From an uncultured Collinsella sp. (GTDB taxonomy: Bacteria > Actinomycetota > Coriobacteriia > Coriobacteriales > Coriobacteriaceae), in contig CAUBIC010000008.1 in the NCBI GenBank assembly GCA_958435945.1, positions 1-64,000 of the forward strand: a DNA stretch of 64,000 bases, written 5' to 3'. The first letter of the stretch is position 1, and the number at the start of each line of letters is the position of its first letter. A program made the translations under genes and the position numbers. Below are positions 41,832-50,545 of the stretch, in pieces. Under the pieces are notes generated by a model. The model saw only the letters and a program-made list of their open reading frames with translations. It was not told where the DNA came from and made no database searches.

Positions 41832-43715
41832 ATGGGTACCCGCGAGCGACATATCGGCCACGCGGCCGCCCGATCCGCACCCGTGGCGGATCCCAGGGGC
41901 GGCAGGCTCTTCGCCATGCCGCGATTCCTGGTTGGCATAACGCATCAGTCGTATCGTCACCGCGTCTTCATTATTGCGGGCGCTATCACTGCACTGTTCC
42001 TCATGCTTTTGGCAGTCTTGCCGGCGCTGTTCGCCTTCGAACCCAAACTTTCTAACGTCGTGCCCGCCTATAGCGAGGTGTCCGGAGAGGTCGTGGATGC
42101 GCTCGTCCATTCGAGCTCTCTCCCGCTGCTTGTCGCCGCAATTGTATTTTCGATCTGGGGCGTATCGGTCTATCTGCGCTGTTTGGACTATGTGCTGCGC
42201 CGCCGCCTTGTTGCCATTGCCACCATCTGCGCCCTGTGGATGATCGAAGTCATTCTCAAGTACAAGTCGTTCACGCCGTTCTATGCCACCGTGCTGTGGT
42301 ATCTGTACTACGTGCCCATGACGCTCATTCCGCTGCTCTACCAGTTGTGTGGTCTGCGCCTTGCGGGCCTGGAGCAACACCGCCTGGGTCGCCGCTACCG
42401 TGCTGCGCTGTGGCTTGTGGCCATCCTGCTTATCGGATTTGTGCTCACCAACGATTCTCACCAGCAGGTCTTCCGCTTTGACCGTACAAGCGACACCTGG
42501 AGCAACGATTACACGTACGGCTGGGGTTATTTCGCCGTTCTCGTGTGGACGGTCTTTGACTTCGTGGCCTTTTTTATCCTGGTTGGCCGGTCCTCGTCCT
42601 TTCGCATCCAGCGTTTCTCAGGCACGGCGGCGCTCGTACTGCTGGGTGGCGCATTCTTTGCCATCTCGTATGCGTTGCGCGTGCCCTGGGCATGGAGGCT
42701 CAACTTTTCGCTCGTCTATTGCGTCCTGTGCGTGGTGGCGATGGAAATCTGTCTCGATTGCGGTGTCATTCCGTCGTATCACGACATCGCCGGCATCTTC
42801 GACACCTTGCCGCTTGACCTCAAAGTTCTAACGCGCGACCTGCAGGAAGTCTATGCCACGCCAGTGTCAAAGCCAATGCCGGTGGGCGTGCGCGAGGAGT
42901 TGCGGGTCCAGGAGCACGGCCGCGCCCATGCCTTTGCCGTGGCGTCCGATCCCGATGTAATGTACCGTGTCTTTCCACTGCTGGGCGGATCGGCCCTGCT
43001 TGCCCAAGACGTGTCGGAGCTCAACGAGCTTAACCGTGAACTGGCACATCGTCGCATGGAGTTGCAGCGTCAAAACGAGCTGCTCGCCGCCGACTACGAC
43101 CTTAAGACGCATTTGGCAGATCAAGAGGCCGAGACCTTGTTGGTCCAAGACGTGGACCAAGCGCTTGCCCGCGCGCTCGAAGGGATGTACGACCTGCTGA
43201 GCTCGCTGCCGCCGTTGACCGACGAAGCGTCTTCGCACGAGCGCTACCGCATGCTGCAGCGCGCCAAGATGCTCGTCGCCTATTGCAAGCGCAAGGGGTC
43301 GCTCACGTTGGCACAGCACGGGGAGAGCGGTTTTGATCGCGACCGCATTCAGCTCATTGCCAACGAGCTCGCAAGTGACCTGCGCACCATCGATATCGAC
43401 TGCGCCTCGATTATCGCCATACGGCGCCCGTTGCATGCCAGTACGGTAAGCGCCCTGTACGACTGCGTGTATGACTTTGCGTTTTTTGCCTACACCACCG
43501 ACCATCCGGCGCTTATGTATCACTTGGGCGACCATGACCGATGCAGTGTCGAGCTGCGCGCCACGCTTTTTTCCAACGATGATGAAGATCTTTCGCAGAC
43601 GCCCGCTGCGCAAGAGCTCGAAAGCGCTCTGCAAGGGCGCAACGTGGCATACCGCCTTGAGGGCGAGCCCGGCCAGCTGCGCATGATCGTCTTGATGCCG
43701 AGGGCGGGTGAGTGA
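41832..43715 (+). CDS. 7-helix membrane sensor with degenerate histidine-kinase C-terminus
   Basis: 627 aa. Residues about 50-320 hold seven to eight membrane helices, like the 7TM N-terminal region of some kinases. A PAS-like stretch (about 335-400) and a coiled-coil (about 400-440, LNRELAHRRMELQRQNELLA) follow. Where the next gene has RVHDVIGQRLSIL this protein has VQDVDQALARALEGM with no His. The ATPase N-box is replaced by STVSALYDCVYDFAFF and there are no glycine boxes. It therefore looks like a pseudokinase partner. TACACT at 41817-41822 is just before the ATG and no Shine-Dalgarno site is seen, so the mRNA may be leaderless; ATG 41916 is an alternative. The kinase gene follows after 2 nt. 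Confidence 0.75.
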   Translation: MGTRERHIGHAAARSAPVADPRGGRLFAMPRFLVGITHQSYRHRVFIIAGAITALFLMLLAVLPALFAFEPKLSNVVPAYSEVSGEVVDALVHSSSLPLLVAAIVFSIWGVSVYLRCLDYVLRRRLVAIATICALWMIEVILKYKSFTPFYATVLWYLYYVPMTLIPLLYQLCGLRLAGLEQHRLGRRYRAALWLVAILLIGFVLTNDSHQQVFRFDRTSDTWSNDYTYGWGYFAVLVWTVFDFVAFFILVGRSSSFRIQRFSGTAALVLLGGAFFAISYALRVPWAWRLNFSLVYCVLCVVAMEICLDCGVIPSYHDIAGIFDTLPLDLKVLTRDLQEVYATPVSKPMPVGVREELRVQEHGRAHAFAVASDPDVMYRVFPLLGGSALLAQDVSELNELNRELAHRRMELQRQNELLAADYDLKTHLADQEAETLLVQDVDQALARALEGMYDLLSSLPPLTDEASSHERYRMLQRAKMLVAYCKRKGSLTLAQHGESGFDRDRIQLIANELASDLRTIDIDCASIIAIRRPLHASTVSALYDCVYDFAFFAYTTDHPALMYHLGDHDRCSVELRATLFSNDDEDLSQTPAAQELESALQGRNVAYRLEGEPGQLRMIVLMPRAGE

Positions 43716-43717
43716 CG

Positions 43718-45211
43718 ATGCAGATTTCGCTCATCCTTCCCCAAATCGTTGCGCTCGATGTTGTCTTTGCCCTGGCTGCGTGTCTGCAGACGATCCACGT
43801 CCCGCTCATCGCATCGCGCCGCTCGTCCTATAACCGTAAGGTGATTTGCGCCTACGAGGCGAGTCTTGTGCTTCACCTGATGATTTCGGCGCTCATCTTA
43901 TTCGCGTCGTCTGGCTCGTATCTGGTGGCGCCGCTTGTCGTTTGCGCCAGGGCAATGGGCGGAGCGTTGTGGCTCAATGCCGCGATCTTTGCCTATGGCG
44001 TGGTGCTTATGGTGCGCTATCGTCGCCCCGTCATGCTGGTCGAGCTGCTGCTTGTTGTCGCCGTTACACCGCCGGTGGTTTTTGCCATGGGCTCGACGTG
44101 GACCGTTGTCCTTATCGCAGAGGGAGCGTTCTTCCTGTTCCGTTCCATCGCGGCGCTCTTGATGGACGTCCGTAACCGCCAGGAGGATATCACCGCGTTC
44201 TCGACGATCGAGACCATCAACGTGATTCCCGTGGGCATCCTGTATCTGGACCCGAGGGGCCGTCCGCTGCTCATGAACCGCTGCATGCGCAAAAACCTGG
44301 TGGAACTTCATATGCCCACCGATTTAGGTGACATGAGCGGCACATGGAACGACCTGCGCAAACTCAGCATGCAAATGCCCGAAAGCAGCGCTAATCGCGC
44401 CCATATCGACCTTGATCGCTTTGGTAGGGATCGCGCCGTGGTCGAGATCTCTCCTTCCGAGATTCGTCTGTTCGTGCGTGACTCCGTTACGGTCTCGGGC
44501 CGTCCGTTCGAGCGCGTCGTCGGCCTGGACGTGACGGAATACGCATACGCCTACGACCGTCTGGCGCAAGCCAACCACCTGCTTGAGCTTGCGGGCCAAG
44601 AGCTCCAGGCCCAGATCGAAGAAGTTAAAAAGGTTGCCGACAATGCGGCCTACCTACGTATGCGCGCCCGCGTGCACGATGTGATCGGGCAGCGCCTGTC
44701 CATTCTTCATCGCTATTTGGAGGAGGGACGTCTGGACGATGAGTCGCTCGAGCAGATCGACCCGTTGCTGCGCTCAATCGCCGCCGATTTGCGCAGTGGC
44801 GGTGCCGGCGAGCCTGCAGAGCAGCTGGGTGATATCGTCCATGCTTTTGGCCTGGTGAGTGTGCAAATCGATGTTGAGGGCGCGCTGCCCGAGGACGTGC
44901 GTGTCGCCGCCGCATTTTTGCAGATTATCCGCGAGGGCTCGACCAATGCCACCAAGCATGCGCAGGCGCATCGGGTCCATGTGCGCCTGTGGCAGGAGGG
45001 GACGGATGCTGACGGCATCGCGCACATGACGATTTCTAACGACGGGTCCCCGGCCCCCGTATCGTATCGCGAGGGAACGGGTATCCCAGGTATGAGGCAT
45101 GTCGCGCAAGATCTGGGTGGCAGCCTAGAGGTCCATGCCGCCCAGCCCTTTACGCTTACGGTATCCATTCCGCTTAACGCCAACGACACGTCCCAAAGGA
45201 GAAACTCATGA
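43718..45211 (+). CDS. sensor histidine kinase
   Basis: 497 aa. About six helices occupy residues 5-150, then a PAS-like domain (about 155-285, VIPVGILYLDPRGRPLLMN). A coiled-coil leads to the phosphoacceptor segment RARVHDVIGQRLSILHRYLE (near residue 310). The ATPase domain has N-box REGSTNATKHAQAH, SNDGS and GTGIPGMRHVAQDLGGSLEV. It starts 2 nt after the degenerate kinase gene and overlaps the response-regulator gene by 4 nt (ATGA), so all three are one translational unit. Its architecture parallels its upstream neighbour, which suggests gene duplication followed by loss of catalysis in one copy. Confidence 0.88.
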   Translation: MQISLILPQIVALDVVFALAACLQTIHVPLIASRRSSYNRKVICAYEASLVLHLMISALILFASSGSYLVAPLVVCARAMGGALWLNAAIFAYGVVLMVRYRRPVMLVELLLVVAVTPPVVFAMGSTWTVVLIAEGAFFLFRSIAALLMDVRNRQEDITAFSTIETINVIPVGILYLDPRGRPLLMNRCMRKNLVELHMPTDLGDMSGTWNDLRKLSMQMPESSANRAHIDLDRFGRDRAVVEISPSEIRLFVRDSVTVSGRPFERVVGLDVTEYAYAYDRLAQANHLLELAGQELQAQIEEVKKVADNAAYLRMRARVHDVIGQRLSILHRYLEEGRLDDESLEQIDPLLRSIAADLRSGGAGEPAEQLGDIVHAFGLVSVQIDVEGALPEDVRVAAAFLQIIREGSTNATKHAQAHRVHVRLWQEGTDADGIAHMTISNDGSPAPVSYREGTGIPGMRHVAQDLGGSLEVHAAQPFTLTVSIPLNANDTSQRRNS

Positions 45212-45831
45212 TCCGCGTGTTAATTGTCGAAGACCAGGCCATTCTGCGCGAAAGCCTGGCGCGCTCCGTTGGCGACCAGCCCGATATGACCGTTGTTTCC
45301 GCGATCGCCGATGCCTCCGAGGCCTTGGGTGTCGCGCTCAAGGAGCGCCCGGACATGATACTGATGGACGTGTGCACCGAGCACGACTCAAACGGCATCG
45401 TGGCGGCGGCGCGCATCAAGGAGCAGCTGCCCGAGTGTCGCATCATTATCATGACCGGCATGCCCGAGATCACCTTTGTCGATCAGGCCCGTGAGGCGGG
45501 CGTCGATAGCTTTGTGTACAAGAACGTCGGTATCGACGAGCTGTTCGCCGTGATGCGCTCCACGCTGGCGGGCTATTGCACGTTTCCCAAGCCGCCCGAG
45601 AGCATTTTTTCGGGCACGGCGGCACTCGACGATGTCGAGCTGTCGATTTTGCGCCTTGCCTGCGAGGGCAAGAGCCGCCGCGAGATTGCGGCCGAGCTGT
45701 TTATGAGTGAGGGCACCATCAAGCGCCGCATTTCTGAGATCCTGAGCAAGACCGGCTACGACAACATCATGCGTCTTGCCGTGCATGCGGTGACCGAAGG
45801 CAGCATCGTCCCCAATATGGAGCGCCCGTAG
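45208..45831 (+). CDS. NarL/LuxR-family response regulator
   Basis: 207 aa. Receiver domain: acidic VEDQ near the N-terminus, phospho-acceptor Asp in ILMDVCTEHDSNG near residue 54, and conserved Lys in SFVYKNVG. LuxR HTH: LSILRLACEGKSRREIAAEL and GTIKRRISEILSKTGYDN. The ATG overlaps the kinase stop, with AAGGAG upstream. Targets are not apparent locally, since the next genes are convergent. Confidence 0.93.
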   Translation: MIRVLIVEDQAILRESLARSVGDQPDMTVVSAIADASEALGVALKERPDMILMDVCTEHDSNGIVAAARIKEQLPECRIIIMTGMPEITFVDQAREAGVDSFVYKNVGIDELFAVMRSTLAGYCTFPKPPESIFSGTAALDDVELSILRLACEGKSRREIAAELFMSEGTIKRRISEILSKTGYDNIMRLAVHAVTEGSIVPNMERP

Positions 45832-45866
45832 TCGGTGCGCCGCCCGTGTTCCGGCGCCGTAAAGAT

Positions 45867-45907
45867 AGGCCGCCCGCCGTTTCGCATCTAAAAACGGCGG
45901 GCGGCCT
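45867..45907 (+). terminator. terminator after the three-gene sensor operon
   Basis: 16-bp perfect stem, 45867-45882 with 45892-45907, the left arm ending in TTT and the right arm starting AAA, so it can act in both directions. Confidence 0.8.
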
Positions 45908-45942
45908 GCTTGTATGGGCAGTGCTGTCGGCATAAAAACGAC

Positions 45943-45971
45943 GGGGCCGCAGGATCAACTCCTGCGGCCCC
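45943..45971 (-). terminator. terminator of the lipoprotein gene (minus strand)
   Basis: 12-bp perfect stem (45943-45954 with 45960-45971); on the minus strand it is followed by CGTCG and TTTTT. Confidence 0.75.
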
Positions 45972-46022
45972 GCCTGGTGTGCGCGGATATGTCCGCCAAT
46001 CCGCGGCTGTCGGTGTCTGTCG

Positions 46023-46865
46023 CTACGCGATGGTCGCGGTGTAGGAAGCGACGTCCTCGTAGGAATCGGTCAGGTAGGCGTCGATGCCGATGGTCGTGTT
46101 GACCAGGTCGTCAAGGCTGTCAAGCTCGCCGCTCGAGAACGTGAACTCCTCGGTGGCGTTGGTGCCGGGCATCAGGTGAGCCGAGAACCAGGGTTCCTTC
46201 ATGGTGCCGTTGACGTTGGTCTTGCCGGAAGGAGCGTAGAAGGTCAGGTCCTTGTCGCTCTTGTTGGTGATGTTGACGACAAAGCCGATGTCGCCCCAGT
46301 CGTCCTTGAACTTCTCGGTGATGGTGATGGTGCACAGATCGTCATCGGCGACGGTGACGGCGGGGGAGATTTCGACGTTCTGGACATCGTCGTCTTCGAC
46401 GGCCTCATCGATCTCCTCTTCCTTCTCGGCCGCCTCGCGATCCTTCTTCACCGTACCGGACAGGTCCTTGTCGGACTTGGTAAAGACAAGATTGCCGTCA
46501 TCTTCTTCGAGGATGAGTTTGCCGTCCTTGAGCTTCATATCGTGCGACTCGTCTTCGGCGGTGATGGTTACGGTGGTGGCGTCCTTTGCCTCCCATTTAA
46601 GGTCGACGACTTCAAGGAACAGATCGAGGGCGCCTGTACCGTCCTCATCGAGAATCAGGACGCAGTGGACACCCCAATCCTCGAGCATCTTCATGTACTC
46701 ATCGGTCAGCTCTTCGCCCTCCAGGGTTCCACCCGAGAGCTCCCAGCTGCCGACGAAGTTGGCCTTGGGGTCTTTGCCGCCGCCGCTGCAGCCCGTCAGG
46801 GCAAAGGCGAGCGCCAGGACGCATGTCAGAAATGCGAGTACGGACTTTTTGAACGTTGTCTTCAT
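46023..46865 (-). CDS. secreted lipoprotein of unknown function
   Basis: 280 aa from ATG 46865, with AGGAGG 6 nt upstream; the longer frame to 47204 runs over the SPFH gene and is discarded. A signal peptide ends in the lipobox LTGC near residue 26. A beta-rich domain (about 35-125) with alternating Thr/Val strands (TVTITAEDESHDMKLKDGKL) follows, then a charged Lys/Glu/Asp linker. A C-terminal Ig-like domain (about 165-275) has FVVNITNKSDKDLTFYAPSG, as in DUF5105/DUF4352-like lipoproteins. It is downstream of the SPFH/zinc-ribbon cassette on the same strand and may belong to it. Confidence 0.85.
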   Translation of the reverse strand: MKTTFKKSVLAFLTCVLALAFALTGCSGGGKDPKANFVGSWELSGGTLEGEELTDEYMKMLEDWGVHCVLILDEDGTGALDLFLEVVDLKWEAKDATTVTITAEDESHDMKLKDGKLILEEDDGNLVFTKSDKDLSGTVKKDREAAEKEEEIDEAVEDDDVQNVEISPAVTVADDDLCTITITEKFKDDWGDIGFVVNITNKSDKDLTFYAPSGKTNVNGTMKEPWFSAHLMPGTNATEEFTFSSGELDSLDDLVNTTIGIDAYLTDSYEDVASYTATIA

Positions 46866-46944
46866 GGTGTCCTCCTTCTTGTGTGAAAACCCATAGAAGC
46901 AAATGCGGGGGTGGCGGATCCCCCGCCAATTACCAGATAGAGGG

Positions 46945-48180
46945 CTAGGGCCGGGGCGTTCCGCAGTTGCTGCAGAACTTGCCGCCGTTTTCGCTACCGC
47001 AGTTGGGGCAGAACCACTTTGCCGGTGCCGGGGCGGGTGCGGGACTTCCGCACTCGGAGCAGAACTTGCCGGTGTTGGTGGCGCCGCAGCTGCAGGTCCA
47101 TGCGCCGGCCGCAGGCGCGGCGGCAGGAGCCGGGGCGGGTGCCGGAGTCGGCTGCGGGGCGGCCTGCTGCTGTGCCTGGCCGGCGGCGAACAGCTGGCTG
47201 GCATTCATGCCGCCCATGCCGCCTGCCATGCCCATGCCCATAAAGCCGGCCATCGCGCCGTTGGGGTTGGCGGCTGCCGCGCGCATCGCGTCGCTCTGGG
47301 CGCTGGCGATGTTGGCAGCTGCCATGGTGGGATCGCGCATGACCGCGGCCTTCTGCAGGTCCTTGATCATCTGCTCGTCTTCTTGCGAAGCGGCGATGGA
47401 GTTGACGCCAAAGCTCACGATCTCGACGCCGCGCAGGTCGCGCCAGTCGGCCGAGAGGACCTCGTTGAGCGCGCGGGCGAGCTCGGTGGTGTGACCGGGG
47501 ATGGCGCTGTAACGAATGCCCATCTCCGAGATCTTGGCAAAGGCGGGCTGCAGGGCGGTGAGCAGCTCGGACTTAAGCTGGCTGTCGATCTTGTCGCGCG
47601 TGTAGCTATCGGTCACGTTGCCGCATACGTTGGTGTAGAACAGCAGCGGGTTGGTGATGCGGTACGAATACTCGCCGTTGCAGCGCACGGAGATGTCGAC
47701 GTCCAGGCCAATGTTGTTATCGACCACGCGGAAGGGCACGGGCGAGGCGGTGCCGTACTTGTTGCCAATGATCTCCTTGGTGTTGATGAAGTAGACGCGC
47801 TGGTCCTTGCCTGCATCGCCGCCAAAAGTAAAGCGGCTGCCGATATTGGCAAACGTCTCCTTGATGGAGTCGCCCAGGTTGCCACTGAAGACGCTTGGCT
47901 CGCTGCCGGTGTCAAAGACAAACTCGCCAGGCTCCAGCGCGACCTCGATGATCTTGCCGTTTTGCACCACGAGCATGCCCTGGCCGTCGTTGACGGCGAT
48001 GACCGAGCCGTTGGAGATGACGTTGTCCTCGCCGCGCGTGTTGGAGCTGCGGCCGCCGGTGCGCTTGCTGCCCTTGCAGGCCAAGACGTCGGCGGGCATC
48101 GATTCGCAATAGATAAATTCTTTCCACTGGTCGGCCATGACGCCGCCGGCAGCACCCAATCCAGCTTTCAAGAGTCCCAT
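46945..48180 (-). CDS. SPFH-domain protein with two zinc ribbons (YdjI-like)
   Basis: 411 aa. The SPFH/virion-core-like domain covers residues about 15-290, with WKEFIYCESMPADVLACKG, VVQNGKIIEVALEPGEFVFD and SQEDEQMIKDLQKAAVMRD. A Met/Gly/Ala/Gln/Pro-rich linker follows. Two zinc ribbons close the protein: CSCGATNTGKFCSECG and CPNCGSENGGKFCSNCG. This matches Bacillus YdjI, which with YdjG and YdjH recruits the PspA homologue YdjF to the membrane. No pspA gene is in the window. First base pairs of the mRNA show GAAAGGAAG before the ATG. Likely operon with the two zinc-ribbon genes upstream. Confidence 0.9.
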   Translation of the reverse strand: MGLLKAGLGAAGGVMADQWKEFIYCESMPADVLACKGSKRTGGRSSNTRGEDNVISNGSVIAVNDGQGMLVVQNGKIIEVALEPGEFVFDTGSEPSVFSGNLGDSIKETFANIGSRFTFGGDAGKDQRVYFINTKEIIGNKYGTASPVPFRVVDNNIGLDVDISVRCNGEYSYRITNPLLFYTNVCGNVTDSYTRDKIDSQLKSELLTALQPAFAKISEMGIRYSAIPGHTTELARALNEVLSADWRDLRGVEIVSFGVNSIAASQEDEQMIKDLQKAAVMRDPTMAAANIASAQSDAMRAAAANPNGAMAGFMGMGMAGGMGGMNASQLFAAGQAQQQAAPQPTPAPAPAPAAAPAAGAWTCSCGATNTGKFCSECGSPAPAPAPAKWFCPNCGSENGGKFCSNCGTPRP

Positions 48181-48228
48181 GGTGATCTTCCTTTCTCGTC
48201 AAAGGCCGGGTGGTATTGGTCAGAATGA

Positions 48229-49551
48229 CTAATCGTCCTTGTCGTCCTTCATGACAACGGTGGTCTCGGTGTGGCTGAAGGTGTCGTGCTTCTCGGTCAG
48301 GTCGAGCTCGCCACAGTAGCAATCGGCGTGGGTGGCCTCGTTGGCCGTCTTGAGCTGGCCTACCAGTAGCACGTCTCCGATAATCACGATGATCAGCGGC
48401 GCGATGATGTTGATGAGGATGCCCTCGATATCAAAGGTGAGGTAGTCCGGATTGAAGGCGTTCTCACCCATGAAGAGGATCTGGGAGAGGACAAACCCGA
48501 TCACAAAGAACAGCACCGAGGCGATGGCGAGCTTGGGCTTGGAGCAGGGAAGCTCGCCGACCATGCGGCCGGTTTGGCCGTTCATGGCAAACAGATAACT
48601 CTTGCCGTTCCACGAGGTGGAAAGCATCCACACGGGGAACAGGGCGTAGTCGCTGTCTTCCCAGGTGTAGTCGAGCTGCTTGCTTTCGACCGTGGCATCG
48701 TCATATTCGTCGACGACGGTCTCGCGCAGGGCCGAGATCGTGCTCTCCTCCATGCGGCGCTCGGCACGTGCCTTGCAGGTCTCGCAATCCTCGTCGTAGC
48801 GGTTGGCGATGTAGCCGGGCATATACGCGACCGAGAACGGGCGCAACGCGTCGTAGTCAAACGGCTCGATGGCGTCCATGTGGCCGTCGGGCATCTTGGA
48901 CGATCCGTCGACGGGCACGCGCTCAAACGAGATATTGCCTTTACGGTAGGCGTCGTAGTGGTCGGTGGTCGTGACGGTGCGGTCGGATTCCTCGGTTACG
49001 GTCTCGTTGGTCGCATCAAAGCACACTTCGCCGTCCACGCGGGCGCCGTAAAGCCAAAACGGCACGTAAACGCCTTGGACTTCGTCGATATGGTTGCCGG
49101 TGACAAAGCTCTTGGGCAGCAGGATCTTGCCCTTATAGTGCTCCTTGAGCGCGGCCATGACATCATCGCGCCCGAGCTTAAACGGGATCACCAGGTCGGG
49201 TGAGAAATCGCCCGAGAGCTGGCCGGGTGCCACGGCGGAGTTGCCGCAGTATGGGCAGGTGGTAACGGCGACGGTGCCGTCCGAGACCAGCTCGGCGCCG
49301 CATGACGAGCAGATGTAGCCGGCGTTTTGGGCCAGCTCCTGCACGGCGTCATCGGCAGCAGGTTTGGGAGCCGCGGCTGCGGCATCAGCTTTGGCATCTG
49401 CCTTGTCCTGGCGCTCGCGATAGAGGGCCTCGACTTCTTCGACTTCAAAACGCGAATCGCAGTAGTCGCAGACGAGCTTTTGCTCGGCACTGGCAAAGTG
49501 AAGGGGGCCGCCACACGCGGGACACTGATAGTTGACGCTCTCGAAGGCCAT
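48229..49551 (-). CDS. zinc-ribbon membrane protein (YdjG-like)
   Basis: 440 aa. An N-terminal TFIIB-like ribbon CPACGGPLHFASAEQKLVCDYC is followed by a charged linker and a second ribbon CSSCGAEL..CPYCGNSAVAP (about 80-110). A long soluble beta-rich region comes next (about 120-345), with YVPFWLYGARVDGEV and YALFPVWMLSTSWNGKSY. Two membrane helices at about 355-410 and a short cytoplasmic tail end the protein. The layout fits the YdjG family of zinc-ribbon proteins encoded next to SPFH proteins. GAAAGGA precedes the ATG. Gene order DUF4428, YdjG-like, SPFH, lipoprotein on one strand with gaps of 24, 48 and 79 nt suggests one transcript. Confidence 0.85.
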   Translation of the reverse strand: MAFESVNYQCPACGGPLHFASAEQKLVCDYCDSRFEVEEVEALYRERQDKADAKADAAAAAPKPAADDAVQELAQNAGYICSSCGAELVSDGTVAVTTCPYCGNSAVAPGQLSGDFSPDLVIPFKLGRDDVMAALKEHYKGKILLPKSFVTGNHIDEVQGVYVPFWLYGARVDGEVCFDATNETVTEESDRTVTTTDHYDAYRKGNISFERVPVDGSSKMPDGHMDAIEPFDYDALRPFSVAYMPGYIANRYDEDCETCKARAERRMEESTISALRETVVDEYDDATVESKQLDYTWEDSDYALFPVWMLSTSWNGKSYLFAMNGQTGRMVGELPCSKPKLAIASVLFFVIGFVLSQILFMGENAFNPDYLTFDIEGILINIIAPLIIVIIGDVLLVGQLKTANEATHADCYCGELDLTEKHDTFSHTETTVVMKDDKDD

Positions 49552-49575
49552 GATCGGTCCTTTCGCTGCCGGAGG

Positions 49576-50313
49576 CTATGCGCCGATGGCGCCGCCGCAG
49601 TATTCGCAGCGCCCACTGGCATCGGGAATGGTGGTTGCACCGCAGAAGGGGCAGGTGACCGCGGTCTTGGGGGCCTTAGCGGCCACGACGCTGTCGCGCG
49701 TCTCCTGGCGCAGCTGCACCAGCGCGTCGCGGACCTCGGTTGCCTGGCGCTTGGCCTCGCGGTATTCGATGGAACCGCGCTGATCGATGGTGGAGTCGTT
49801 CACGCGCAGGTTGATCTCGGTAAAGTACGGCGTGTTGACGTGGATGGTCAGATTAAAGTCGTAATCCAGGTCGTAGCGCGGCGGGTTGTAGCTCTCGCGC
49901 TCGCCGTCCTTGGTCTCGCGATAGATCTCGGTGCGCTGCTCGTCGATATCCATATCGCAGCCGAGTACCTGCGAGAACTCGATGATGTCGGGGTTGGCAT
50001 CGCGCCAGCGGCTCTGCGAGGTAATGATCAGCAGGCCCGCGTCTTCGTCGAGCATGATGTTGGTGCGCCCGGCAGAGAGCGTGCGCGTAGGGTTGAACGA
50101 CGCCAGGCGTTCGGCATTGGCCTCGCGGTAGGCGAGTTGCTCGCGGATATCGTCCGCGGTGCTGGAGCGATAGCCGTGGAAGTAGGGGGAGAGCTTGCCG
50201 GCGCACTCTTTGCACAGGTAGCCTTCGCTGATCTTGGTCTTTCCCAAAAGTCCCAGCTCGGTACCGCAAATCGCGCACTCTTTCTTCTCGAACATCTTGT
50301 CAAAGAAGCCCAT
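49576..50313 (-). CDS. DUF4428 / SHOCT-like zinc-ribbon protein
   Basis: 245 aa. The N-terminal DUF4428 treble-clef ribbon reads CAICGTELGLLGKTKISEGYLCKECAGKL-like over residues 13-40. It is followed by a central beta-rich domain (about 70-190) typical of these proteins (RTNIMLDEDAGLLII, ...). A C-terminal zinc ribbon CPFCGATTIPDASGRCEYCG ends it. First gene of the zinc-ribbon/SPFH cassette; GGGAGGC upstream of the ATG. Function unknown; the shared ribbons suggest that the three proteins bind each other or a common partner at the membrane. Confidence 0.85.
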   Translation of the reverse strand: MGFFDKMFEKKECAICGTELGLLGKTKISEGYLCKECAGKLSPYFHGYRSSTADDIREQLAYREANAERLASFNPTRTLSAGRTNIMLDEDAGLLIITSQSRWRDANPDIIEFSQVLGCDMDIDEQRTEIYRETKDGERESYNPPRYDLDYDFNLTIHVNTPYFTEINLRVNDSTIDQRGSIEYREAKRQATEVRDALVQLRQETRDSVVAAKAPKTAVTCPFCGATTIPDASGRCEYCGGAIGA

Positions 50314-50431
50314 GGCTGCCTCCCATCAACAGGTAGCGTGTGTCACTTTTGATGATGGGGGAGTGCGCGATCTTTCACGATACCCAGACGGCTCAACGAG
50401 TCTCCACAACTGGGACACATGGCCCATTTTT

Positions 50432-50488
50432 GACTAGTCGTTGGGGATACTATCCGGCCACTCATTGGGGACGCACTTAAATGAGTGG
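50432..50488. repeat. dispersed palindromic repeat, variant copies
   Basis: CCACTCATT (50458-50466) and AATGAGTGG (50480-50488) flank GGGGACGCACTTA; a half copy ACTAGTCGTTGGGGA precedes it at 50432. This is the ACTCATT variant of the repeat, shared with 57206. Confidence 0.7.
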
Positions 50489-50545
50489 CAGTTGGGGAGA
50501 CTCCATGCCGAATGTGGCGGCTGCCGAATGTGGGCGCCGTCCTTG

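Noticed and set aside
46866..47204. N-terminal extension of the lipoprotein to 47204
   Set aside because: Runs antisense-shifted over the SPFH gene; Pro/Ser/Arg-rich. The ATG at 46865 with AGGAGG and a signal peptide is clearly the start.
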